From Clostridiales bacterium (lineage in GTDB: Bacteria; Bacillota; Clostridia; Lachnospirales; Lachnospiraceae): a stretch of DNA of 64,000 nt. Every line of letters begins with the position of its first letter. The first letter of the stretch is position 1. Below the pieces are notes generated by a model. It was not told the DNA's origin. It saw nothing but the letters and a program-made list of their open reading frames with translations, and did not search any database. This document shows positions 56,551 through 64,000 of the stretch, piece after piece. The stretch is taken from the NCBI GenBank assembly GCA_020860715.1, contig JAJBTU010000032.1, forward strand, positions 1-64,000. Reading direction: 5' to 3'. The position numbers were made by a program, and so were the translations under genes.

Positions 56551-57681
56551 ATGTATAAAATAATCAAACGAGATCATCTTGCGAAGCGCGCGGTCTTTGA
56601 AACGGTACATGGCACGGTGCAGACGCCGGTGTTTATGAACGTGGGAACGGTTGCCGCGATCAAGGGCGCGGTGGCGACGACAGATCTCTATGAGATCGGC
56701 ACGCAGATTGAACTGTCCAATACGTATCATCTGCATGTCCGCCCAGGTGATGAAGTGGTTAAAAAGATGGGCGGCCTGCATAAATTCATGAACTGGGAAC
56801 GCCCGATCCTGACGGATTCTGGTGGATTTCAGGTCTATTCTCTGGCAAGCATGCGGAAGATAAAGGAAGAGGGCGTTACATTTCAATCTCATATCGACGG
56901 CCGCAGAATCTTTATGGGGCCGGAGGAGAGTATGCAGATTCAGTCCAATCTGGGTTCGACAATCGCGATGGCGTTTGACGAATGCCCGTCCAGTGTGGCG
57001 GACCGGAGCTATGTGCAGGCGTCTGTGGACCGCACAGCGCGCTGGCTTGTGCGCTGCAGGGATGAGATGCAGCGGCTGAACGCGCTGCCGGATACCATCA
57101 ACCCGCATCAGATGCTGTTTGGTATCAATCAGGGCGCAATCTACGAGGACATCCGTATTGAGCATGCGAAGCGGATCTCGGAGCTGGATCTGGACGGCTA
57201 CGCGATCGGAGGCCTGGCGGTTGGGGAGACTCACGAGGAGATGTACCATATTCTGGATGAAGTGGTGCCGTATCTGCCGCAGGATAAACCGACTTACCTG
57301 ATGGGCGTCGGCACGCCGATCAACATTCTGGAGGGCGTAGCGCGAGGCGTGGACTTTTTCGACTGTGTCTATCCGAGCCGGAATGGCCGTCACGGCCATG
57401 TGTACACGAATGACGGAAAGCTGAATCTGTTTAATGCGCAGTATGAGTTGGATGAGCGTCCTATTGAGGAAGGCTGCGGCTGCCCGGCCTGCCGCCATTA
57501 CAGCCGCGGCTATATCCGTCATCTTCTCAAGGCAAAGGAAATGCTCGGCATGCGTCTCTGCGTGCTGCACAATCTGTATTATTACAATCATCTGATGGAG
57601 GAGATCCGGGAAGCCATCGAGCAGGAGCGGTACGAAGAATTCAAAAAAGAAAAGATTGACCGGTATACGCAAAATATGTAA
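56551..57681 (+). CDS. tgt: tRNA-guanine transglycosylase
   Basis: This 376-residue enzyme swaps guanine 34 of tRNAs with GUN anticodons for the queuosine precursor preQ1. Key parts are present: ILTDSGGFQVYSL with the catalytic Asp near residue 89, AFDECPSS with Asp near 142, MGVGTPINILEGVARGVDFFDC with the nucleophile Asp near 266, and the zinc ligands CGCPACRHYSR near 307 with His downstream. ggaggacag precedes the ATG. yajC follows after about 160 bases with its own promoter. Confidence 0.97.
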   Translation: MYKIIKRDHLAKRAVFETVHGTVQTPVFMNVGTVAAIKGAVATTDLYEIGTQIELSNTYHLHVRPGDEVVKKMGGLHKFMNWERPILTDSGGFQVYSLASMRKIKEEGVTFQSHIDGRRIFMGPEESMQIQSNLGSTIAMAFDECPSSVADRSYVQASVDRTARWLVRCRDEMQRLNALPDTINPHQMLFGINQGAIYEDIRIEHAKRISELDLDGYAIGGLAVGETHEEMYHILDEVVPYLPQDKPTYLMGVGTPINILEGVARGVDFFDCVYPSRNGRHGHVYTNDGKLNLFNAQYELDERPIEEGCGCPACRHYSRGYIRHLLKAKEMLGMRLCVLHNLYYYNHLMEEIREAIEQERYEEFKKEKIDRYTQNM

Positions 57682-57739
57682 TGAATCGAACAGCGGGCTA
57701 TATACCGCTGTTCTGTCATGAACTATTGCAAAAAAAGAC

Positions 57740-57768
57740 TTGATTCGGCGCAAAGGATTGTGTATTAT
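57740..57768 (+). promoter_or_regulatory. Promoter for yajC
   Basis: TTGATT (57740-57745), 17 bases and TATTAT (57763-57768). An AACAGCGG/CCGCTGTT hairpin after tgt (about 57688-57711) lies just upstream. Confidence 0.65.
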
Positions 57769-57839
57769 AATATGCAGTCAAAAGCGGAAGCAGGTAATAT
57801 TACAATTTGCGGAAGCAGAAAAATCAGGAGGCACCTATT

Positions 57840-58166
57840 ATGATGTTAAATTTATTGACCGAGACTACCGATACCGCATCGACCGGCAGCAGTATGCTTG
57901 TGCTCGTCATCTACATTGTAGTGATCGGCGTGGCGATGTACTTTTTTGCGGTTCGTCCGCAGAAGAAAGAGCAGAAGAGAATGCAGGCTCTGATCAACTC
58001 CGTGGAGGTTGGCGACACGATTGTTACGACGAGCGGATTCTATGGAGTGGTGATCGATCTTACGGATGAAGACTGCATCGTGGAGTTCGGCAGCAACAAG
58101 AACTGCAGAATCCCGATGAAGAAGTCGGCGATCTCAGAAGTCGAGAAAGCGGGAGAGGCATCGTAA
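57840..58166 (+). CDS. yajC: Preprotein translocase subunit YajC
   Basis: This 108-residue protein has one membrane helix (about 20-40, [17 protein letters not shown]) followed by the family motif [11 protein letters not shown] and a cytoplasmic [10 protein letters not shown] domain. YajC joins SecDF in aiding protein export; secD and secF are not in the window. It commonly follows tgt, as here. aggagg seven bases before ATG 57840 supports the start; a second ATG follows at 57843. Confidence 0.93.
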   Translation: MMLNLLTETTDTASTGSSMLVLVIYIVVIGVAMYFFAVRPQKKEQKRMQALINSVEVGDTIVTTSGFYGVVIDLTDEDCIVEFGSNKNCRIPMKKSAISEVEKAGEAS

Positions 58167-58198
58167 GCGATTCACAAAGCATGACAATAAGCGCTGTG

Positions 58199-58225
58199 CG
58201 CCAGAATTGGCTGCATGGCGTTTTT
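58199..58225 (+). terminator. Weak terminator after yajC
   Basis: CGCCA (58199-58203) pairs with TGGCG (58216-58220) and is followed by five T. The stem is short. Confidence 0.35.
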
Positions 58226-58245
58226 ATCATAGGAAAAATCTATGG

Positions 58246-58274
58246 TTGAAAAAGCAGATAAAATCTACTATTAT
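58246..58274 (+). promoter_or_regulatory. Promoter for leuB
   Basis: TTGAAA (58246-58251), 17 bases and TATTAT (58269-58274). The leader is only about 25 bases, leaving no room for a T-box or attenuator. Confidence 0.65.
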
Positions 58275-58305
58275 ATGTAATGATGCAAAAGACAGGAGGA
58301 ACATC

Positions 58306-59388
58306 ATGACTTATAACATAGCGGTGATTCCTGGCGACGGGATCGGTCCGGAGATTGTAAAGCAGGCGCAGCGCGTACTGGATGCTGCTGCTGCAAAATA
58401 TGGATTTGAACTGAATTACACGGAGCTTTTGTTGGGCGGCGCCTCGATTGACGCGAATGGCGTGCCGCTGACGGAGGAGACGATCGCGGCAGCGAAGGCC
58501 AGCGATGCGGTGCTGATGGGCTCGATCGGCGGCGATGCGAAGACGTCCCCCTGGTATCAGCTACCTCCGAATCTTCGCCCGGAAGCGGGGCTTCTGGGGA
58601 TCCGCAAGGCGCTGAATCTGTTCGCGAACCTTCGCCCGGCGTATTTGTATGATGAACTGAAAGCGGCCTGCCCGCTCTCAGATGAAGTGATCGGCGACGG
58701 CTTTGATATGATGATCGTGCGGGAACTGACCGGCGGTCTGTATTTTGGCGAACGCCATACGGAAGTGCAGGATGGACTTCGGACGGCGACCGATACCCTT
58801 GTATACAATGAGAATGAGATCCGCAGGATTGCAATCAAGGCTTTTGAGATCGCCCGCAAGCGCCGGAAACAGGTGTGCAGTGTGGACAAGGCGAATGTAC
58901 TGGATTCCTCCAGACTCTGGAGAACCGTGGTGGAAGAAGTCGCGAAGGACTATCCGGACGTCACGCTTTCCCATATGCTGGTGGATAACTGTGCAATGCA
59001 GCTGGTGAAAGATCCGGCACAGTTTGATGTGATCCTCACGGAGAATATGTTTGGGGATATTCTTTCAGATGAAGCGAGTATGGTGACCGGCTCGATCGGG
59101 ATGCTTTCCTCCGCTTCCCTGAATGAGACAAAGTTTGGCCTGTACGAGCCGAGCCATGGCTCTGCTCCGGATATCGCAGGACAGGGTATTGCGAACCCGA
59201 TCGCGACGATCCTTTCCGCGGCGATGCTCCTTCGCTATTCGCTGGATCAGGATGAGGCGGCGGACGCGATTGAGAACGCAGTGAAGCAGGTGCTGAAGGA
59301 GGGGTATCGCACTGTTGACATTTACAGTGATGATTGCATAAAGGTCGGCACAGAGAAGATGGGCGAACTGATCGCGGAGCGTGTATGA
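58306..59388 (+). CDS. leuB: 3-Isopropylmalate dehydrogenase
   Basis: This 360-residue enzyme oxidises and decarboxylates 3-isopropylmalate with NAD+ in leucine synthesis. [11 protein letters not shown] is at about residues 8-18, the substrate-binding Arg stretch [17 protein letters not shown] near 96, [12 protein letters not shown] near 138, and the metal-binding [11 protein letters not shown] near 245. [14 protein letters not shown] near 283 selects NAD+. The ATG at 58306 follows aggaggaac; a longer in-frame start has no such site. leuA, leuC and leuD are not adjacent. Confidence 0.96.
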   Translation: MTYNIAVIPGDGIGPEIVKQAQRVLDAAAAKYGFELNYTELLLGGASIDANGVPLTEETIAAAKASDAVLMGSIGGDAKTSPWYQLPPNLRPEAGLLGIRKALNLFANLRPAYLYDELKAACPLSDEVIGDGFDMMIVRELTGGLYFGERHTEVQDGLRTATDTLVYNENEIRRIAIKAFEIARKRRKQVCSVDKANVLDSSRLWRTVVEEVAKDYPDVTLSHMLVDNCAMQLVKDPAQFDVILTENMFGDILSDEASMVTGSIGMLSSASLNETKFGLYEPSHGSAPDIAGQGIANPIATILSAAMLLRYSLDQDEAADAIENAVKQVLKEGYRTVDIYSDDCIKVGTEKMGELIAERV

Positions 59389-59414
59389 CGCATAAAAGGC
59401 GAATGGGAGAAGTT

Positions 59415-59657
59415 ATGAAAAACAGGGAGGATACAAATAAGCAGGAGAAGAAACTTAAAAAGGTGGAGCTGGTTCTGAATTTTGTTTTCATTCTTCTGAT
59501 GCTTTAGCTGCTTGATTTATTTGAGAACCTGTGGTCAATGAATAAATTATGGATGCAGCTGATTTTTGTGGCTCTTTATTCTATTATCTGGAGCAGAGTT
59601 TCCGGATTGCTTCTGTCTGCCATCTGGAACAGAATCAAGAACAGGATTGAGAATTAG
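59415..59657 (+). pseudogene. Small membrane protein frame interrupted by an in-frame amber codon
   Basis: From an ATG with gggagaagtt upstream, an 80-codon frame reads MKNREDTNKQEKKLKKVELV then a hydrophobic segment ending LLML, meets TAG (59505-59507), and continues LLDLFENLWSMNK with a second hydrophobic segment to a TAG at 59655. Without the inner stop it would be a two-helix membrane protein. It is not recognised. It lies between leuB and ilvD and may be a decayed gene or read-through case. Confidence 0.5.
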
Positions 59658-59682
59658 CATTACATGAAGATATAGTTATAAG

Positions 59683-59713
59683 TTATATAACCGTACATGG
59701 TTTATATAACCAT
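59683..59713. promoter_or_regulatory. Palindrome and direct repeat before ilvD
   Basis: ATGGTTTATATAACCAT (59697-59713) is a perfect palindrome, and its TTATATAACC half also occurs at 59683-59692. It lies just before the ilvD ribosome site and could be an operator for a dimeric repressor, overlapping AT-rich promoter-like sequence. Confidence 0.45.
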
Positions 59714-59746
59714 AGATGAATGAGCAAAGAGAGGAGATTTGTGAAA

Positions 59747-61420
59747 ATGAGAAGTGACGCGGTAAAAAAGGGCGTGCAGCAGGCGCCGCACCGCTCCCTG
59801 TTCCATGCGCTGGGGCTGTCGGAGGAGGAGATGAAGCGGCCGCTGGTCGGCATAGTGAATTCATATAATGAAGTAGTTCCGGGGCATATGAACCTGGATA
59901 AGATCACCGAGGCGGTAAAACTTGGCGTCTCACTGGCGGGCGGCGTACCGAGAGAATTTCCGGCGATTGCGGTCTGCGACGGCATTGCGATGGGGCATGT
60001 CGGCATGAAGTATTCGCTTGTGACGCGTGATTTGATCGCAGATTCCACGGAATGTATGGCGATGGCACATCAGTTTGACGCGCTGGTCATGATCCCGAAC
60101 TGTGATAAGAATGTGCCAGGCCTTCTGATGGCGGCGGCACGTCTGAATATCCCGACGATTTTTGTCAGCGGCGGACCGATGATGGCTGGCCATCACAGAG
60201 GCCGCAAGCGCAGCCTTTCAAGTATGTTTGAGGCAGTCGGAGAGCATGCGGCGGGGACGATGACGGACGAGGAACTGAGCGAGTTTGAGCAGAATGCCTG
60301 TCCAACCTGCGGGTCCTGCTCCGGCATGTATACCGCGAACAGCATGAACTGCCTGACCGAGGTGCTCGGTATGGGCTTAAAAGGAAACGGCACGATCCCG
60401 GCTGTCTATTCGGACCGCATTATTCTGGCAAAACAGGCCGGTATGCAGGTCATGGAGCTGTTGAAAAATAATATCCGTCCGCGCGATATTATGACAGAGA
60501 AGGCGTTTATGAATGCGCTGACTGTGGATATGGCGCTCGGCTGCTCCACGAACAGCATGCTGCATTTGCCGGCGATTGCGCATGAAGCTGGCGTGGAGTT
60601 GAACGTGGATATCGCGAATGAGATCAGCGCCCGCACGCCGAACATCTGTCACCTGGCGCCGGCAGGCCCGACCTATATCGAGGATCTGAACGAAGCCGGC
60701 GGCGTCTACGCGGTGATGAACGAGCTGACCAAGAAGAACCTGCTGAATCTGGACTGCATGACGGTGACCGGAAAGACGGTGGGTGAGAACATAAAGAATT
60801 GTGTAAACCGCAATCCGGAGGTCATCCGTCCGCTGGAGAATCCTTACAGCGAGAACGGCGGCCTTGCCGTATTAAAGGGTAATCTGGCGCCGGAGGGCAG
60901 CGTAGTGAAGCGCTCCGCGGTCGCTCCGGAGATGATGGTGCATGAGGGCCCGGCCCGCGTCTTTGACTGTGAGGAGGACGCGATCGCCGACATCCTTGGC
61001 GGGAAGATCAATCCGGGGGATGTGGTGGTCATTCGCTATGAGGGACCGAAGGGCGGCCCGGGTATGCGTGAGATGCTGAATCCGACTTCCGCGATCGCAG
61101 GTATGGGCTTAGGCTCGTCGGTAGCTCTGATCACGGACGGCCGTTTCAGCGGTGCGTCCAGAGGCGCTTCCATCGGCCATGTCTGCCCGGAGGCAGCAGT
61201 CGGCGGGACGATTGCTCTGGTAGAAGAGGGCGATATCATTAAAATCAATATCCCGGAATGCACACTGACACTCGATGTCAGCGAGGAGCAGCTTGCGAAG
61301 CGCCGTGCAGCATGGCAGCCGAGGGAGCCGAAGGTCAATACCGGATATCTGAAACGCTATGCGGCTCTGGTGACGAGCGCCAGCCGCGGAGCGGTGCTGG
61401 AAGTGCCGGGAAATGCATAA
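59747..61420 (+). CDS. ilvD: Dihydroxy-acid dehydratase
   Basis: This protein of about 557 residues dehydrates dihydroxy acids to the keto acids of valine and isoleucine, using an iron-sulfur cluster. Cluster cysteines are in PNCDKNVPG near residue 122 and [11 protein letters not shown] near 190. [19 protein letters not shown] near 465 is typical. The exact start is uncertain: gaggag at 59731 suits GTG 59741 or ATG 59747; an ATG at 59720 is upstream of it. ilvB follows 100 bases later, and together with leuB the genes form a branched-chain amino acid set. Confidence 0.96.
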   Translation: MRSDAVKKGVQQAPHRSLFHALGLSEEEMKRPLVGIVNSYNEVVPGHMNLDKITEAVKLGVSLAGGVPREFPAIAVCDGIAMGHVGMKYSLVTRDLIADSTECMAMAHQFDALVMIPNCDKNVPGLLMAAARLNIPTIFVSGGPMMAGHHRGRKRSLSSMFEAVGEHAAGTMTDEELSEFEQNACPTCGSCSGMYTANSMNCLTEVLGMGLKGNGTIPAVYSDRIILAKQAGMQVMELLKNNIRPRDIMTEKAFMNALTVDMALGCSTNSMLHLPAIAHEAGVELNVDIANEISARTPNICHLAPAGPTYIEDLNEAGGVYAVMNELTKKNLLNLDCMTVTGKTVGENIKNCVNRNPEVIRPLENPYSENGGLAVLKGNLAPEGSVVKRSAVAPEMMVHEGPARVFDCEEDAIADILGGKINPGDVVVIRYEGPKGGPGMREMLNPTSAIAGMGLGSSVALITDGRFSGASRGASIGHVCPEAAVGGTIALVEEGDIIKINIPECTLTLDVSEEQLAKRRAAWQPREPKVNTGYLKRYAALVTSASRGAVLEVPGNA

Positions 61421-61520
61421 GGACTGCCAGATGGTTTCCCTGTCAGATTTCGAATGGTAATAATTTAAAAAAAATATTTTATAACGATAATATAGACAGA
61501 GACAGGAAGGAAAGATACGG

Positions 61521-63209
61521 ATGAAGTTAAATGGTTCCCAGATTGTGATTGAGTGTCTGAAAGAGCAGGGTGTGGATACGGTCTTTGGCTATCCGGGCGG
61601 CACGATCCTCAATGTTTATGACGAATTGTACAAGCACAGCGATGAAATTACACATATTCTGACGTCGCACGAACAGGGCGCATCCCATGCGGCGGACGGC
61701 TATGCGCGTTCTACTGGAAAAGTGGGTGTCTGCATGGCGACCTCCGGCCCGGGTGCGACGAACCTTGTGACCGGTATCGCGACCGCGTACATGGATTCCA
61801 TCCCGATTGTGGCGATTACAGCCAATGTAGCGGTGCCGCTGCTTGGCAAGGACAGCTTTCAGGAGATCGATATTGCAGGGATCACAACGCCGATCACCAA
61901 GCATAATTTTATTGTAAAAGATATCACAAAGCTGGCGGATACAATCCGCTGGGCATTCCGGATCGCGCAGGAAGGCCGTCCGGGACCGGTGCTCGTGGAT
62001 ATCCCGAAAGATCTGACATCAACCGTGACGGATTTTGAACCGCAGGTTCCGGAGAAGCCGGAGCGCAGCACGGAATATATCAAAGAGGCAGATCTCGAGG
62101 CGGCGGTAAAGCTGATCGAGGAGAGCGAGCGCCCGTTTATATTTGTCGGCGGCGGTGCGGTGCGTTCCGACGCGGCGGACGAGCTGAAAAAATTTGCCGA
62201 TATCGTACACGCGCCGGTGGCGGATTCTCTGATGGGAAAAGGCGCTTACGACGGACGAAGCGAGCTGTACTGCGGTATGCTCGGCATGCATGGTACAAAA
62301 ACTGCGAACCTCGGCGTGAGCCAGTGTGATCTTCTGATCACGATCGGTTCCCGTTTCAGCGACCGTGTGATCGGGAACGCGGCGACGTTTGCAAAGAACG
62401 CGAAGGTTCTCCAGATCGATGTCGATCCGGCAGAGATCAATAAAAATATTCAGGTCGACGTCAGCATTCTCGGCGACGTCCGCGAGGTTCTGAAACGCCT
62501 GAATGAGCGCGTGGAAGAGCATCGCCATGATGAGTGGGATGACTCCATCAAGGCACTCAAAGAGAAATATCCGCTGAAATACAACGAAGAGGGTCTGACC
62601 GGACCGTATGTGATCGAGGAGATTTATCGGCAGACCAACGGGGACGCGATCATCGTGACCGATGTCGGGCAGCATCAGATGTGGGCGGCGCAGTATTACA
62701 AATATTCGAGACCGCGCCAGCTGCTTTCTTCCGGCGGACTCGGCACGATGGGCTACGGCGTCGGCGCTGCGATCGGCGCGAAGGTGGGCAACCCGGATAA
62801 GACTGTCATCAATATCGGCGGCGACGGCTGCTTCCGCATGAACATGAATGAGATCGCCACGGCAGCCCGCTACAACATTCCAATCATAGAAGTGGTGATC
62901 AACAATCATGTGCTCGGCATGGTGCGCCAGTGGCAGACCCTATTTTATGAGAAACGTTACTCCGCTACCGTCCTGAATGACGGCGTGGATTTTGTAAAGG
63001 TGGCGGAAGCGCTGGGTGCGGTCGGCATCCGCGTGACCAGGAAAGAGGAATTTGCGCCGGCACTGCAAAAGGCAATGAGTCTTGGCCGTCCGGTGGTTAT
63101 TGACTGTCAGATTGACAGTGATGATAAGGTATTCCCGATGGTAGCGCCGGGAGCACCGATCGACACCGCGTTTGACGCGGATGATCTATTGAAAAAGAGC
63201 CCTCAATAG
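61521..63209 (+). CDS. ilvB: Acetolactate synthase large subunit
   Basis: This 562-residue TPP enzyme condenses two pyruvates, or pyruvate and 2-oxobutyrate, in the first common step of valine and isoleucine synthesis. The catalytic Glu is in [16 protein letters not shown] near residue 51, the FAD-binding region in the middle, and the TPP motif starts [12 protein letters not shown] near 433 and ends in NN near 457. The small regulatory subunit gene (ilvN) is not adjacent. ggaaggaaag precedes the ATG. Confidence 0.96.
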   Translation: MKLNGSQIVIECLKEQGVDTVFGYPGGTILNVYDELYKHSDEITHILTSHEQGASHAADGYARSTGKVGVCMATSGPGATNLVTGIATAYMDSIPIVAITANVAVPLLGKDSFQEIDIAGITTPITKHNFIVKDITKLADTIRWAFRIAQEGRPGPVLVDIPKDLTSTVTDFEPQVPEKPERSTEYIKEADLEAAVKLIEESERPFIFVGGGAVRSDAADELKKFADIVHAPVADSLMGKGAYDGRSELYCGMLGMHGTKTANLGVSQCDLLITIGSRFSDRVIGNAATFAKNAKVLQIDVDPAEINKNIQVDVSILGDVREVLKRLNERVEEHRHDEWDDSIKALKEKYPLKYNEEGLTGPYVIEEIYRQTNGDAIIVTDVGQHQMWAAQYYKYSRPRQLLSSGGLGTMGYGVGAAIGAKVGNPDKTVINIGGDGCFRMNMNEIATAARYNIPIIEVVINNHVLGMVRQWQTLFYEKRYSATVLNDGVDFVKVAEALGAVGIRVTRKEEFAPALQKAMSLGRPVVIDCQIDSDDKVFPMVAPGAPIDTAFDADDLLKKSPQ

Positions 63210-63316
63210 CCAGACTGCTGGCACACTTGGGTGCCTGGCTGTTTGGCAGTTGCGAAAGTGCGTTAGCACGTAGCAATTGGCTTTCTCATGATATAGGAAA
63301 TTCGTTCCCTATATCA
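63208..63316. repeat. Hairpin array after ilvB
   Basis: Three stem-loops in a row: AGCCAG/CTGGCT with inner GGCAC/GTGCC (63208-63240), GTGC-gtta-GCAC inside a TTGC/GCAA stem (about 63250-63276), and TGATATAGG/CCTATATCA (63289-63316). The form resembles the array after gltD, although the sequences differ. Confidence 0.65.
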
Positions 63317-63332
63317 CAAAACGCTCGGCGCG

Positions 63333-63359
63333 AGAATGCGCCAGGGCGCATTCTTTTTT
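63333..63359 (+). terminator. Intrinsic terminator after ilvB
   Basis: AGAATGCGC (63333-63341) pairs perfectly with GCGCATTCT (63346-63354) and runs into six T. Confidence 0.88.
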
Positions 63360-63396
63360 AGATGAATGGATGAATCATAGAGGAGGAAATGAAAAA

Positions 63397-64000
63397 ATGA
63401 GCAGAGTGTACAATTTTTCGGCGGGACCGGCGGTTTTGCCGGAGGAGGTTCTGCAGAAAGTGCAGAGCGAGATGATGGATTTCAACGGCTGCGGCATGTC
63501 CGTGATGGAGATGAGCCACCGTTCTAAGGTTTTTGATAACATTATCAATGAGGCAGAGCAGGATCTGCGGGATCTGATGGGGATTCCGGACAATTATAAG
63601 GTCCTGTTTATGCAGGGCGGTGCGAGCCTGCAGTTCGCGATGATTCCGATGAACCTGATGAAAAATCGTGTCGCGGATTACGTGATCACCGGCCAGTGGG
63701 CGAAGAAGGCATGGCAGGAAGCGCAGAAATACGGCACGGCGAATGCTGTCGCATCAAGCGCGGACAAGACGTTTTCCTATATTCCGGACTGCAGCGATCT
63801 GCCGATCGACGACAACGCGGATTATGTTTATATCTGTGAGAACAACACGATTTACGGAACAAAATACAAAAAGCTGCCGAACACCAGGGGCAAGATCCTG
63901 GTGTCTGACGTTTCCTCCTGCTTCCTTTCGGAGCCGGTGAATGTGAGCGATTACGGCATCATTTACGGTGGTGTGCAGAAAAATATCGGACCGGCCGGCA
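63397..64000 (+). CDS. serC: Phosphoserine aminotransferase, 3' end outside window
   Basis: The visible 201 residues match SerC, which makes phosphoserine from 3-phosphohydroxypyruvate and glutamate in serine synthesis (and acts in pyridoxine synthesis in some bacteria). The start NFSAGPAVLPEEVL, MSHRSKVF, and GGASLQFAMIPMNL are typical, and the PLP lysine is in GVQKNIGPAG at the window edge. aggaggaaat precedes the ATG. The gene runs off the right side; the PLP lysine is the last catalytic feature visible. Confidence 0.95.
   Translation, partial: MSRVYNFSAGPAVLPEEVLQKVQSEMMDFNGCGMSVMEMSHRSKVFDNIINEAEQDLRDLMGIPDNYKVLFMQGGASLQFAMIPMNLMKNRVADYVITGQWAKKAWQEAQKYGTANAVASSADKTFSYIPDCSDLPIDDNADYVYICENNTIYGTKYKKLPNTRGKILVSDVSSCFLSEPVNVSDYGIIYGGVQKNIGPAG

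Noticed and set aside
56440-57753. 437-codon open frame on the minus strand over tgt
   Set aside because: It is the shadow of tgt, whose catalytic motifs are all present on the plus strand.
58167-58305. Region before leuB considered for a T-box or leucine attenuator
   Set aside because: The predicted leader is only about 25 bases and no T-box sequence or Leu-codon-rich peptide was seen.

Overview
The window looks like a chromosome segment of a spore-forming Clostridia bacterium, most likely a Lachnospiraceae-type Firmicute. This rests on gene content: the spore protease gpr, a GerA/SpoVAF-type germination protein behind a sigma-G-like promoter, the pyrH-frr-uppS-cdsA-dxr-rseP order, a Firmicutes-type SOS box before recA, AGGAGG ribosome sites throughout, and a large 2-hydroxyacyl-CoA dehydratase activase-type protein. 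No species can be named from sequence alone. No rRNA, tRNA, CRISPR array, phage or transposase gene was seen.

Layout. 1-5.6 kb: four envelope genes (a 5'-cut Ig-like-repeat surface protein, a YARHG protein, a TcaA-like anchored protein and a CPBP protease), three of them with acidic Glu/Ser/Thr repeats. 5.7-12.2 kb: gltBD glutamate synthase with a good promoter and a hairpin-rich 3' region. 12.2-18.2 kb: gpr, a PAS-GGDEF-EAL protein with a degenerate GGDEF site, and a P-type cation ATPase. 18.2-25.9 kb: pyrH-frr-uppS-cdsA-dxr-rseP (nucleotide, ribosome recycling, lipid and isoprenoid genes), then recA-recX. 26-31.9 kb: ilvE, an orphan MoxR-type AAA+ ATPase, a MATE exporter, shikimate kinase and a small membrane exporter.

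31.9-49.1 kb is an accessory zone, partly AT-richer, holding GNAT acetyltransferases, two MmcQ/YjbR proteins, gene fragments, frameshifts and structured repeats. Its centre is an AgrA/AgrC-type two-component system followed by a heterodimeric ABC exporter. A LytTR-like double operator and a terminator-like hairpin lie between them. This block, with an AAA-ATPase/PD-(D/E)XK gene, is bracketed by two copies of an MmcQ/YjbR gene followed by a nitrilase 5' end. A 73-77 nt palindromic element occurs three times here; two copies flank the operator and one interrupts a rhuM gene.

49-64 kb returns to core genes: the germination protein, a phosphoribosyltransferase-like protein, the 1491-residue activase protein on the minus strand, tgt, yajC, a branched-chain amino acid set (leuB, ilvD, ilvB, working with the distant ilvE) and the start of serC. 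Nitrogen assimilation and amino acid synthesis (gltBD, ilvE, aroK, leuB, ilvD, ilvB, serC) is the main metabolic theme; GltBD supplies the glutamate used by IlvE and SerC.
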